Origin: Sphingomonadales bacterium
Lineage (GTDB): Bacteria; Pseudomonadota; Alphaproteobacteria; Sphingomonadales; Sphingomonadaceae
DNA length: 60,621 nucleotides
Assembly: GCA_027490095.1 (NCBI GenBank)
Contig: JAIXYT010000045.1
Coordinates: 1-60,621 of the forward strand
Direction: 5' to 3'
Below, one piece after another: positions 36,301-45,007 of the stretch. Position 1 is the stretch's first letter. Every line of letters starts with the position of its first letter. The position numbers and the translations under genes were made by a program. The notes under the pieces are model-generated. The model worked only from the letters and a program-made list of their open reading frames with translations, was not told where the DNA came from and made no database searches.

Positions 36301-37767
36301 ATGGGAGACCTCATTCTCGCGATCGACAGCGGCACCACCTCCACGCGGGCGCTCGCCTTCACCCTCGAAGGCGAAATCGTCGCCGTCAGCCAGCACCCCA
36401 TCACCCAGCATTTCCCCAAACCCGGCTGGGTCGAGCATGACGCGGCCGAAATCTGGGCGCTGACCGACCAGGCCGTCCGCGAGGTGATGGCCAGGGTCGG
36501 CGACCGCGTCCACGCCATCGGCCTCACCAACCAGCGCGAAACCATCGTCTTCTGGTCCCGCCGCACGGGCCAACCGCTCAGCCCCGCCATCGTCTGGCAG
36601 GACCGCCGCACCGCCGACGCGTGCGCCAGCCTTCGCGAAGCCGGCCACGAGGCCGAAGTCCAGGCCCTGACCGGCCTCCTCCTCGATCCCTATTTCTCCG
36701 GCACCAAGATCGGCTGGGCCCTTGAAAACTGGCCCGACGTCAAGGCCGCCGCCGACAGCGGCGACCTCGCCATCGGCACCGTCGAAAGCTGGCTGCTCTG
36801 GAACCTCTCCGGCGGCACAGCCCACCTGACAGACGCGACCAACGCGTCCCGCACCCTCCTCATGGACCTCGCCAGGGCCGAATGGTCGCCGCACATGCTC
36901 GATCTCCTCGGCGTCCCCGCAGCCGCGCTGCCCGCAATCGCCCCCACGGCCGGCCTTCTCGCCGAAACCCACCGCTACGGCCGCCCGCTCATGATCGCCG
37001 GCCTCGCAGGCGACCAGCAGTCCGCCACCATCGGCCAGGGATGTGACGCACCCGGCATGGCGAAATGCACCTACGGCACCGGCATCTTCATGCTGGCCAA
37101 CGCCGGCCCCACGCCGCCCGTCAGCCGCAACCGCCTGCTCTCCACCTTCCTCTCCTCGGCCCCCCGCGCCTATGCGCTCGAAGGCTCGATCTTCGTCGGC
37201 GGCAACGCCGTCAAATGGCTGCGCGACGGCCTCGGCATCCTCGACACCGCGTCCGAATCCGAGGCACTCGCCCGCTCCGTCCCCGATTCGGGCGGCGTCA
37301 CCTTCGTCCCCGCCTTCGCCGGCCTCGGCGCGCCGCACTGGCAGCCGCATGCCCGCGGGCTCCTCACGGGCCTCACCGGCGGCACCACCCGCGCCCACAT
37401 CGTGCGCGCAACCCTCGAGGCGATGGGCCAGCAGACGGCGGACCTCATCGACGCCTTCCGCGCCGACGGCGTCACGCCCTCGACCCTGCGCGTCGATGGC
37501 GGCATGGTCGCGAACGAATGGCTCTGCCAGGACATTGCCGACGCCACAGGCCTGCTGGTCGAACGCCCGCGCAGCATCGAGACCACCGGCCTCGGCGCGG
37601 CCATGCTCGCCGCCGTCGGCACCGGCCTCTTCCCCGATCTCGCAGCCGCAGGCGCGGCAATGGTCCACGCAGATCGCAGCTTCGAACCGGCAGGCTCCGC
37701 CGACGCCCGTGCCGCCCGCCGCGCCGCCTGGCGCCGCGCCGTGACCCAGACCCTCGTCGGCCTGTGA
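36301..37767 (+). CDS. glpK: Glycerol kinase
   Basis: GlpK phosphorylates glycerol to glycerol-3-phosphate. The 488-residue FGGY kinase has ILAIDSGTTSTRALAF at the N-terminus, IGLTNQRETIVFW and AIVWQDRRTAD in the glycerol site, GLAGDQQSATIGQGC and the KCTYGTGIFML ATP loop. LRVDGGMVANEWLCQ and ETTGLGAAMLAAVG near the C-terminus are further signatures. Neither glpF nor glpD is in the window, so it is not in a full glp operon. The 76-base spacer to the divergent SDR gene holds its promoter. Confidence 0.93.
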   Translation: MGDLILAIDSGTTSTRALAFTLEGEIVAVSQHPITQHFPKPGWVEHDAAEIWALTDQAVREVMARVGDRVHAIGLTNQRETIVFWSRRTGQPLSPAIVWQDRRTADACASLREAGHEAEVQALTGLLLDPYFSGTKIGWALENWPDVKAAADSGDLAIGTVESWLLWNLSGGTAHLTDATNASRTLLMDLARAEWSPHMLDLLGVPAAALPAIAPTAGLLAETHRYGRPLMIAGLAGDQQSATIGQGCDAPGMAKCTYGTGIFMLANAGPTPPVSRNRLLSTFLSSAPRAYALEGSIFVGGNAVKWLRDGLGILDTASESEALARSVPDSGGVTFVPAFAGLGAPHWQPHARGLLTGLTGGTTRAHIVRATLEAMGQQTADLIDAFRADGVTPSTLRVDGGMVANEWLCQDIADATGLLVERPRSIETTGLGAAMLAAVGTGLFPDLAAAGAAMVHADRSFEPAGSADARAARRAAWRRAVTQTLVGL

Positions 37768-37955
37768 CCGACCTTCTCTACGGCCTCGCCATGCTCGGCG
37801 CCCTCGCGCTCGCGCTGGGCGGCCTCTGGATGTGGCGCCGCGACCGCAAGCGGTCAGTGCTGCTGATCGGAGCTGCCGCCGTCACGATGGTCAATGTGTG
37901 GAGCTGGTCCACCCTGCCGACGCCGCCGGCACTGGCCCCACCCGCCGCCGGCTGA
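37764..37955 (+). CDS. Small membrane protein coupled to glpK
   Basis: A 63-residue ORF that I do not recognise. It has one or two hydrophobic helices (LLYGLAMLGALALALGGLWMW and SVLLIGAAAVTMVNVW) separated by the basic WRRDRKRS. GTG 37764 overlaps the glpK stop by 4 bases (GTGA), which supports real translation. It may be a small inner-membrane protein with a basic cytoplasmic loop. Confidence 0.5.
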   Translation: MTDLLYGLAMLGALALALGGLWMWRRDRKRSVLLIGAAAVTMVNVWSWSTLPTPPALAPPAAG

Positions 37956-37969
37956 TAGGGACATCGGCC

Positions 37970-38695
37970 ATGCGCATGCGGGAACTCGAACGGGCCAGCG
38001 GCATCTCGCGGGAAACGATCCGCTTCTACATCCGCGAGGGCCTCCTGCCCGAGCCCGAACGCTCGCACCGCAACAGCGCCACCTACACCGACGAGCATCT
38101 GGCCCGCCTCATCACCATCCGCCGCCTCAAGGACGAGCGCTTCCTCCCGCTCTCCGTCATCCGCACCCTCTTCACCGCCGGCGGCGACTGGACAGAGCCC
38201 GACATGCTGCCCGGCATCGACCATCTGCTCCACACCCGCCTCGATGCCGAAGGCGAGCGCGTCGATGCAGTCGCCTACTGCGAACAGCTCGGCGGAGACC
38301 CGGACCATCTCGCCGACACCATCGCAGCCGGCGTCGTCAAGCCCGCCGCCGACGGCACCCTCTCCCCCCGCGACCAGCGAATCCTGCGCCTCGTCATCGA
38401 CGGCGAAAAGCTCGGCTTCAACCGCGCCCGCGGCTACATGGGCGAGGAATTCGGCCACATCGCAGACCTCATGCACAGCGTCGCCGAGCTGGAGGTCAAG
38501 ACCTTCTTCGCCCGCGTCGCCCCCCATGTCGGCGAGCTCGAAGCCGTCGACATGGCCGAGCGCGGCATCGGCATCCTCAACCAGCTGATGGGCGAGCTGT
38601 TCATCCGAGAAGTGCTCGCCCTGTTGGCCGAAAGGCGCCGCGTGGCCAATGACAACCGCGCGGCCGAAGCCTCCGAAGCCGGCGGCACCGCATGA
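37970..38695 (+). CDS. MerR family transcriptional regulator
   Basis: A 241-residue regulator with an N-terminal MerR helix-turn-helix (MRELERASGISRETIRFYIREGLLPEPER) and wing (YTDEHLARLITIRRLKDERFLPLSVIRTL). The long C-terminal part has no metal-binding Cys cluster, so it is not a metal-sensing MerR of the classic type; it resembles the regulators with an all-helical ligand domain. ATG 37970 is used and ATG 37976 is possible. Its stop overlaps the acyltransferase start by 4 bases, so the two probably work together. Confidence 0.85.
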   Translation: MRMRELERASGISRETIRFYIREGLLPEPERSHRNSATYTDEHLARLITIRRLKDERFLPLSVIRTLFTAGGDWTEPDMLPGIDHLLHTRLDAEGERVDAVAYCEQLGGDPDHLADTIAAGVVKPAADGTLSPRDQRILRLVIDGEKLGFNRARGYMGEEFGHIADLMHSVAELEVKTFFARVAPHVGELEAVDMAERGIGILNQLMGELFIREVLALLAERRRVANDNRAAEASEAGGTA

Positions 38696-39339
38696 GCGCG
38701 CCCCAGCCGCCGGGCACCCACGTCCGCTACCCACTCGACAGCGCCGCCATCTATCCCTGGCGCGGGATCGGCCCCGAACTCTACCGCTGGGGCTCCCACC
38801 TCGTCTTTTTCCTCGGCCGCTGGAAGCTCGCCGGCGACTTTCCGCTCCACAGCAAGGCGGTGGTGCTCGCCGCCCCCCACACCTCCAACTGGGACGGCAT
38901 CTGGATGATCGCGGCCGCCGGCATCTACCGCGTGCGGCTGCGCTGGATGGGCAAGGCCAGCCTGGGGCGCGGCCCGCTCGGCTGGCTCGCCCGCCTCGCC
39001 GGCCTCGTCCCCATCGACCGCTCCGGCGGCAAGGATCTCGTGCAGTCGACCGTCCAGGCCTTCGAGCAATCCGACCAGCTGCTGATGGCGATCGCGCCCG
39101 AAGGCACCCGCCAGGCGGTCGGCGAATGGAAGTCCGGCTTCTACCACATCGCCCGCCTCGCCGGCGTGCCGATCATCTTCGCTGTGATGGATTACGGCAC
39201 CCGAACCGTCCGCATATCGGGCGAAATCTGGCCCAGCGGCGATTACGAAGCCGACCTCGCCCTCATCCGCACCCACTATGCCGACGCCCGGGGCAGGCAC
39301 GCCGGGCGGTTCTCGGTGGGCGAGGGGAAACAGGTCTAA
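38692..39339 (+). CDS. Lysophospholipid acyltransferase family protein (PlsC-like)
   Basis: A 215-residue acyltransferase of the PlsC/LPLAT fold. The catalytic HX4D motif is HTSNWD in VLAAPHTSNWDGIWM near residue 65. The substrate motif is APEGTR near residue 138, followed by SGFYHIARLAGVPIIF. Enzymes of this type acylate lysophosphatidate or related lipids at the inner membrane. ATGA overlap with the MerR gene suggests that regulator controls it. It converges with the NfrA-like gene: the two stop codons overlap in TCTAAA. Confidence 0.88.
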   Translation: MSAPQPPGTHVRYPLDSAAIYPWRGIGPELYRWGSHLVFFLGRWKLAGDFPLHSKAVVLAAPHTSNWDGIWMIAAAGIYRVRLRWMGKASLGRGPLGWLARLAGLVPIDRSGGKDLVQSTVQAFEQSDQLLMAIAPEGTRQAVGEWKSGFYHIARLAGVPIIFAVMDYGTRTVRISGEIWPSGDYEADLALIRTHYADARGRHAGRFSVGEGKQV

Positions 39340-40637
39340 AACTCGCCAGCGACGGTGAGGACAGGCCCCGACCCAGGTAGCGCATTCCCCGCAACCCGCG
39401 CCCGGTAATCGATCTGCGCAAAGAAGGGCCAGGGGTCCACCTTGATCCGCGCCGAAGGCCCAAAGTCCAGGCGCGAGGCCGTCAGCCCATAGCTGCGCTG
39501 CACCGCACCCCAGCCCCCCGCCCCGGCGTCAAAGCGCGTCCGGCCCAGCTGGAACAGCGGCACGCTCCCCCGTCCCTGCGCACCCGCATAGACATCGGGC
39601 GTGCTGGTAAAGCCCTCCACCACCCCCGCCTCGCCATAGCCGTCGAGGTCGAGGCGCCGGCCGAACGCCGGAATGCTCCCCTGCCCCCCGCCCGAAACCC
39701 GCGCAGCCCAGGCGTTTCGTGAAAACACCCCCAGCGCGATCCGCCGCTCCACGTCGATCGCAACGGGCACCTTGCGCGACGGCTCATAGCGCACCCCCAG
39801 CGCAGCCTCACCCGTCTCGCTGTCGATCCCGCCGTCGGGCGAGGCGGCAACCGTGTAGCGCCCGAACAGCGAAATCCGCTGCTTCCCCAGCGGGTTCACC
39901 CGCCAGGCAACGGCCGCCCCCATCTGCCCGGCCCCCAGCACCGGCGACGCCGCCAGCGCTTCGCCGGTCCCCTCGCGCGAAAGGGCATAGGCCCCGACAG
40001 ACCAGCGCCGCGTCAGCTGCTTCACATCATCCGCCCAGGCGCCGGCCTCGGGTGCCTTGGGGTCGATCGCCTGGGCCGATTTCAGCAGCCGCACGCCTTG
40101 CGCATAGTCCCCCGCGCGGATCGCCGCATAGCCGGCCGTCGCTGCGGCATGCGCCTGCGCCGAGGCAGGGTCCGGCGCGGCCGGCACGGGCCTCGCGGCC
40201 GCCGTCGGCGTCCCGGCCGGCAGGTCATAGCGCACATCCAGCATCGAGGGCGGCTGCGCCTCGGTGATCACCCGCACCACGCTCTCCTGCGGCGGCCCGC
40301 CCCGGGTTTCCAGGATGATGCGTTGCGGGGGCGGTGCCGCACCGCCGCCACCCGGCGCCCATCCGGCAGCCACCAGCCGCGCAATGGTTTCATCGGCCAC
40401 CTGGGCTGCCACCCGCGCAGCCACCTCGGCCGCCAGCCGCGCGGTGTCCATCTCGGACGCAGCTGCAGGCTCGGCAATGCCAAGCCCCATCGCCGTCTCG
40501 ATCCGGTTTGCTTCGGCCGCGCCGTCGTCCAGCCAGGCCGGCAACCGCCCGGCCGCCCACCCCAGCAGCAGCACCAGCCCCACCTGATAGGCCCGCAGCG
40601 CCCGGCCATTGCGCGACGGCGCCACGCCCTCAGCCAT
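39336..40637 (-). CDS. NfrA-like outer-membrane protein (TPR plus C-terminal barrel)
   Basis: A 433-residue protein. Residues 16-37 form a hydrophobic segment (signal or anchor). An Ala-rich low-complexity linker runs to about 165 and a TPR-like pair follows (AAATAGYAAIRAGDYAQGVRLLKSAQAIDP). From about 210 there are alternating aromatic strands (RWSVGAYALSREG, GAAVAWRVNPLG, ALGVRYEPSRKVPVAIDVERRIALG). These resemble the C-terminal barrel of E. coli NfrA, the phage N4 receptor; NfrA is 990 residues, so this is a much reduced form. It overlaps the end of the NfrB-like gene by 8 bases, supporting a common function in glycan export. Confidence 0.62.
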   Translation of the reverse strand: MAEGVAPSRNGRALRAYQVGLVLLLGWAAGRLPAWLDDGAAEANRIETAMGLGIAEPAAASEMDTARLAAEVAARVAAQVADETIARLVAAGWAPGGGGAAPPPQRIILETRGGPPQESVVRVITEAQPPSMLDVRYDLPAGTPTAAARPVPAAPDPASAQAHAAATAGYAAIRAGDYAQGVRLLKSAQAIDPKAPEAGAWADDVKQLTRRWSVGAYALSREGTGEALAASPVLGAGQMGAAVAWRVNPLGKQRISLFGRYTVAASPDGGIDSETGEAALGVRYEPSRKVPVAIDVERRIALGVFSRNAWAARVSGGGQGSIPAFGRRLDLDGYGEAGVVEGFTSTPDVYAGAQGRGSVPLFQLGRTRFDAGAGGWGAVQRSYGLTASRLDFGPSARIKVDPWPFFAQIDYRARVAGNALPGSGPVLTVAGEF

Positions 40638-42009
40638 TCACCTGCACCTCGCGGTCATCGGGAAAGCGGTGGCGGGTCTTGTCCCAGTCCTGCACGCGGC
40701 CGGTCTCCACTGCCCGGCGATAGCGGTCGACCGCCTTGGCAGCGGCAAGGAAGTTGATGGCATTGGCCAGCAGCGCCCGCGGAGCCGCCAGCAGCCCCTC
40801 CACCGGGCCATAGGCATGGGTCGTGAAGCCGGCCCGCATCAGCAGCCGCCAGGCCAGCAGCAGCACGTTGAACAGCAGGAAGCCCGGCAGCAGCGACTCC
40901 TGCCCCAGGATCGGCGGAAGCACCGCGTCGCTCGACCGGCCAAGGCCCCCGCGCACCAGCATCTGCAGCAGCACAAGCACCGCAGCCGCATAGGCGACGA
41001 CGGCGATCGCCGCCGTCAGCAGGCCCTTGCGGTCACGCGCCAGCATCCAGCGGGTGGAAAGGCTTCCGTCCCAGCCCAGCCGGTCCCAGCCCGAAAGCGC
41101 AATCCCCGTCAGCCAGCGGCTCTTCTGCCGAACCGCCTCGCCCACCGTCGCCGGGAAATAGGCCCGCGTCGCGACAAGCCGCCCGTCCACCCGCGCGCGC
41201 ACCATCCGCCCCTGCAATCCCAGCCGATGGATGCGGTGGCCGATCTCGTAATCCTCGGTCAGGCTGGTCGCGTCGAAGGGGGCGTCGTCCGGCCCCGCCA
41301 GCCGCCCAAGCACATCCCGGTCGATCGCCGTGCCGACCCCGGCCGAGGGCACCGGCGCCCCCAGCACCCCTCGCACCATCATGTCCTTCGCATGGGCCTC
41401 GGCGAACTCGTCGCAATAATGGCCAGACACCATGCGCGCAGACCGGTCCGGCAGGGGAAGCACCGGCACCTGCACCATGGCCAGCGCAGGCATGTGCCGG
41501 TCATAGACCTCCAGGCTCGCCGGATCGACCACATCCTCGGCATCGTGCAGGATCACGGCCTTGAACCGCACGCCCGCCGCCGCCTCGTGCGCCACGACGG
41601 CCCGCCACAGGTGGTTCAGGCAGTCCGCCTTGGTCGTCGGCCCCGGTCGGCTGGTCACGACCGCCTGCACGCGCCGGTCCGCCACCGAGCCGACCGCCGC
41701 CCGCGTCGCCGGATCATTGGGGTAGACGCCCACGAAGATGCTGAGCCGCGGGTCCTCGATGCTCCCGCACAGCCGCCGCAGCATCGGTGCAATCACGGCC
41801 GATTCGTCCCAGGCCGGGATGATCAGCGCAAAGCGCCCGGGCTCCGCGGGCAGCGGCGGCAGGGGCGCTGTCGGGCGAAACGCAATGCGCGCCAGCCACA
41901 CGACATCGACCGCAATGTCATCCAGGCTGGAAAGGAAAATCCCGGCGGCCGACAGCCACAACAGTTCCCGCGAGAAGACGGCAAGGAACGCAAGTGCAGG
42001 CACAATCAC
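40630..42009 (-). CDS. NfrB-like membrane glycosyltransferase (GT2)
   Basis: A 459-residue processive-type glycosyltransferase. After an N-terminal helix and LDDIAVDVVW, it has IIPAWDESAVI, FVGVYPNDP, RPGPTTKADCLN, the metal motif HDAEDV (155-159), VPSAGVGTA, SLTEDYEIG (TED 251-253) and QKSRW (295-299). C-terminal membrane helices follow. The order and wording match E. coli NfrB closely, but the protein stops where the NfrB c-di-GMP-binding MshEN domain would begin. Start GTG 42009; GTG 42003 is possible. It is the first gene of a two-gene unit with the NfrA-like gene. Confidence 0.85.
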   Translation of the reverse strand: MIVPALAFLAVFSRELLWLSAAGIFLSSLDDIAVDVVWLARIAFRPTAPLPPLPAEPGRFALIIPAWDESAVIAPMLRRLCGSIEDPRLSIFVGVYPNDPATRAAVGSVADRRVQAVVTSRPGPTTKADCLNHLWRAVVAHEAAAGVRFKAVILHDAEDVVDPASLEVYDRHMPALAMVQVPVLPLPDRSARMVSGHYCDEFAEAHAKDMMVRGVLGAPVPSAGVGTAIDRDVLGRLAGPDDAPFDATSLTEDYEIGHRIHRLGLQGRMVRARVDGRLVATRAYFPATVGEAVRQKSRWLTGIALSGWDRLGWDGSLSTRWMLARDRKGLLTAAIAVVAYAAAVLVLLQMLVRGGLGRSSDAVLPPILGQESLLPGFLLFNVLLLAWRLLMRAGFTTHAYGPVEGLLAAPRALLANAINFLAAAKAVDRYRRAVETGRVQDWDKTRHRFPDDREVQVNG

Positions 42010-42168
42010 GGAAACAGGGTCGGCCAGGTCGATCGCCCCCCCGGGCGCACGCGATGGTCCGACCCATCAGCCACAAAGCTAGCATATGGCGTGCCAAAGG
42101 CAAGACGGGGCAAGGCGCGCCCGCCGCGCTTCTTCCCACTGGCCGCGCCATCCGCTAGCAGGTCCCGC

Positions 42169-43080
42169 ATGCAGCCCGCCCACCCGGAATCCGCCGTCCA
42201 GGACCTGATGCGCCAGGTCTGGACCAGGGGCAGCGAACGCGTGGACCGCACAGGCGTCGGCACCCGCGCCCTGTTCGGAAGCCTGCTCCGCTTCGACCTC
42301 TCCGACGGCACCGTCCCCCTCCTCACCACCAAGCGCGTCTTCTGGAAATCGGCGGTGAAGGAACTCGTCTGGTTCCTGGCGGGCGAAACCAACATCCGCC
42401 CGCTCGTCGAACAGGGCGTCCACATCTGGACGGACTGGCCGATGGAGCGCCACGCCAAGGCCACAGGCGAAACCCTCAGCCGCGACGACTTCGAGGCCCG
42501 CATCCTCGCCGACGACGCCTTTGCCGCCGAATGGGGCGAACTCGGCCCCGTCTACGGCAAGCAGTGGCGCCGCTGGCTCGGCCCCGACGGCCAGACCCAC
42601 GACCAGATCCAGGCCCTGCTCACCTCCCTCAGGGACAACCCCGCCAGCCGCCGCCACATCTTCACCGGCTGGAATGTCGCCGAACTCGGCGGCATGGCGC
42701 TCCCGCCCTGCCACATGACCTACCAGTATTTCGTCGAGCCCCGGTCAGACGGCCCCGACCGCCTGTCGGGCATCCTCTACCAGCGCAGCTGCGATCTCGG
42801 CCTCGGCTTCCCCTTCAACATCTTCGAAGCCGCCCTCCTCGTCCGAATGCTTGCCGCCCAGTGCGGCTACGCAGCAGGCGAAATCATCTGGATGGGGGCC
42901 GACGTCCACCTCTACCTCAACCACGCGCACCTCGTCGAAACCATGCTCGCGCGCGAACCCCGGCCCTTCCCCACCCTCACGCTGAAGCCGGCGCCCAGCC
43001 TCTTCGATTACCGCCTCGATCACGTCGAAATCACCGGCTACGACCCCCACCCCCATATCGCGGCCCCAGTCGCCGTCTAA
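42169..43080 (+). CDS. thyA: Thymidylate synthase
   Basis: ThyA methylates dUMP to dTMP using methylene-THF. The 303-residue protein has DRTGVGTRALFG, the LLTTKRVFWKSAVKELVWFL region, ELGPVYGKQWRRW, the nucleophile Cys181 in LPPCHMTYQ, QRSCDLGLGFPFNI and the C-terminal DPHPHIAAPVAV. It is longer than the 264-residue E. coli enzyme because of an insert around residues 90-125, as in several other bacteria. It is divergent from the NfrB-like gene across a 159-base spacer. Confidence 0.96.
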   Translation: MQPAHPESAVQDLMRQVWTRGSERVDRTGVGTRALFGSLLRFDLSDGTVPLLTTKRVFWKSAVKELVWFLAGETNIRPLVEQGVHIWTDWPMERHAKATGETLSRDDFEARILADDAFAAEWGELGPVYGKQWRRWLGPDGQTHDQIQALLTSLRDNPASRRHIFTGWNVAELGGMALPPCHMTYQYFVEPRSDGPDRLSGILYQRSCDLGLGFPFNIFEAALLVRMLAAQCGYAAGEIIWMGADVHLYLNHAHLVETMLAREPRPFPTLTLKPAPSLFDYRLDHVEITGYDPHPHIAAPVAV

Positions 43081-43091
43081 CGGAGACATAC

Positions 43092-44219
43092 GTGTCCACC
43101 CCCATCCCCGTCATCTCGGCCACCGGTCTGTTCACGCCAGCCGACAGCATCTCCAACGAAGAGCTGGTCGAAAGCTTCAACGCCCATGTCGCGCGCTTCA
43201 ACGCCGAGCACGCCGCGGCCATCGAAGCCGGCACCGTCTTGGCCCTAAGCCCCTCCTCCGTCGAGTTCATCGAGAAGGCGAGCGGCATCAAGGCGCGCTA
43301 CGTCCTCTCCAAGGCCCCAATCCTCGACCCCGCCATCATGGCGCCCCGCATCCCGGAACGGCCCGACACCGAGCTGTCAGTCCTCGCCGAAATCGCCGTC
43401 AAGGCCGCGCGCCAGGCGCTGGCAAGCGCCGGCCGCGACCCGAAAGACGTCGACGCAGTCCTCTGCGCCTGTTCCAACCTCCAGCGCGCCTATCCAGCAA
43501 TCGCGATCGAGGTACAGGACGCGCTCGGAGTCGAGGGCTTCGGCTTCGACATGAACGTCGCCTGCTCGTCGGCCACCTTCGGCATCCAGACCGCGGCAGA
43601 CTTCATTCGCGCCGGCCACGCGAAAAGCGTCCTCGTCGTGAACCCCGAGATCTGCTCGGGCCACCTCAACTGGCAGGATCGCGACAGCCACTTCATCTTC
43701 GGCGACGTCGCAACCGCCATCCTCGTGGAATCGAAGGACATCGCGCCGCCTGCGCATTGGGACATCCTCGGCACCCGCCTGAAAACGCAGTTCTCCAACA
43801 ACATCCGCAACAACTTCGGCTTCCTCAACCGCACCGCGCCCGAGGGCATCGGCCAACCCGACAAGCTGTTCCGCCAGGAAGGCCGCAAGGTCTTCAAGGA
43901 AGTCGTCCCCATGGTCGCCGAGATGATCGTCGCCCACATGGCCGACCTCGGCCTCGAGCCCACGGGCCTTCGCCGCCTCTGGCTCCACCAGGCCAATGCC
44001 AACATGAACCGCCTGATCGCCGAACGCGTGCTCGGCCACGAAGCCAGCCCCGACGAAAGCCCGACCGTCCTCGACACCTACGCCAACACCTCGTCGGCCG
44101 GCTCCATCATCGCCTTCCACCTGAACAGCACCGACCTGGCAGCGGGCGACACCGGCCTCATCTGCTCCTTCGGCGCAGGCTATTCGGCCGGAACAGTCTT
44201 CCTTCGCAAAGTCGCTTGA
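43092..44219 (+). CDS. Beta-ketoacyl-ACP synthase III-like protein
   Basis: A 375-residue thiolase-fold condensing enzyme. The catalytic triad expected for FabH-type enzymes is visible as Cys158 (NVACSSATFG), His299 (WLHQANANMN) and Asn332 (YANTSSAG). It is longer than E. coli FabH (317), with an insert around residues 220-260 (FSNNIRNNFGFLNRTAPEG). It may therefore be one of the FabH relatives that use unusual starters rather than the housekeeping FabH. GTG 43092 follows GGAG by 6 bases and is 11 bases after thyA. The substrate is unknown. Confidence 0.85.
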   Translation: MSTPIPVISATGLFTPADSISNEELVESFNAHVARFNAEHAAAIEAGTVLALSPSSVEFIEKASGIKARYVLSKAPILDPAIMAPRIPERPDTELSVLAEIAVKAARQALASAGRDPKDVDAVLCACSNLQRAYPAIAIEVQDALGVEGFGFDMNVACSSATFGIQTAADFIRAGHAKSVLVVNPEICSGHLNWQDRDSHFIFGDVATAILVESKDIAPPAHWDILGTRLKTQFSNNIRNNFGFLNRTAPEGIGQPDKLFRQEGRKVFKEVVPMVAEMIVAHMADLGLEPTGLRRLWLHQANANMNRLIAERVLGHEASPDESPTVLDTYANTSSAGSIIAFHLNSTDLAAGDTGLICSFGAGYSAGTVFLRKVA

Positions 44220-44290
44220 ACCCCGCGAAACAGGCTGCTAGGGCGCGCGCTCACCAGTTGGCGGGGCCTTCCCGCTAGAGGCATCGGCGT

Positions 44291-44377
44291 GCGGTCGTGG
44301 CGGAACTGGTAGACGCGCAGCGTTGAGGTCGCTGTGGCCGAAAGGCCGTGGAAGTTCGAGTCTTCTCGACCGCACCA
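44291..44377 (+). tRNA. tRNA-Leu (GAG)
   Basis: Acceptor GCGGTCG pairs with CGACCGC. The D arm contains AACTGGTAGACGC. The anticodon arm CAGCG-TTGAGGT-CGCTG has anticodon GAG. A long variable arm (TGGCCGAAAGGCCGT) marks it as a class II tRNA. The T arm contains GTTCGAGTC, the discriminator is A and CCA is encoded. 87 bases. It sits at the edge of the accessory region and tRNA-Leu genes are common integration sites. Confidence 0.96.
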
Positions 44378-44628
44378 TGCAGCCAAAGAGGGAACCGATA
44401 TTCGGTCCTCCGGGCTGCGGCACTGACAGAAGGCCGGCGACGAATGTCCGTGGCTTTGCCGCGCTGCCACCTTGGTGGTGCAGTCAGAGACGGGCGTCTC
44501 GGGCGTTGCTAGCGCCCTCGATCACGGCAAAATCTCCCCTCGAAAGTTCCCCGGCGTCACCTGCCGACGCGATGGCCATCACGCCAGCGCGGAAGGGATG
44601 CCGGCAGTAACCTGTGGTGCGTCAGTGA

Positions 44629-45003
44629 TTTCGGATGGACGACATGCGTCGCCTGACTGATGGGCCCGACAGCGGTGTTTCCGATCTGCTCGACTGCGTG
44701 GGGTTCACTCTCGATCCGCTCTCACGGTCGAAGAGGGTTGAAGGTGCGAAAGCGACCGGGCTTGGGGACACGAAGCCGAAACGCGGGATTTCTTGAGCTA
44801 CATCCTGCAGGCTTGCGAGAAGCAAGGAATCCAGGAGTTGGCGCCAACCAAGATCGCAGATTTTTCCGCAGATACACTACGGCGGGCTGAACGATGCGAA
44901 GCGAGTGCCGGGATCGATCTCCGCCATCGGGAACGCCTTTCCGGACATCCGGAAGCACGTATCTGCTGCACCGTCATCGCCTGGCTCCAGGCCCTTGTCG
45001 TGA
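44629..45003 (+). pseudogene. Remnant of type I restriction enzyme HsdR C-terminus
   Basis: Three short reading frames in order give a recognisable HsdR (EcoEI-type) C-terminal domain broken by frameshifts. The first has MRRLTDGPDSGVSDLLDCV and FTLDPLSRSKRVE. The second has TRDFLSYILQACEKQGIQEL and APTKIADF. The third has YGGLNDAKRVPGSISAIG and NAFPDIRKH. In intact proteins these segments follow one another in one frame and end near the C-terminus. No intact hsdR, hsdM or hsdS is present. The 44378-44628 stretch between tRNA-Leu and this remnant shows no gene that I can support; it holds a short GGACCGAATATCGGTTCC-like imperfect palindrome. Confidence 0.55.
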
Positions 45004-45007
45004 AGCA

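Noticed and set aside
36235-37668. 477-codon open frame on the minus strand opposite glpK
   Set aside because: glpK is clear by motifs on the plus strand. The opposite frame is Gly/Ala/Glu-rich shadow.
44378-45007. Possible integrase or intact restriction gene next to tRNA-Leu
   Set aside because: No integrase motif was found in any frame. Only broken HsdR pieces are readable, so a pseudogene was reported instead.
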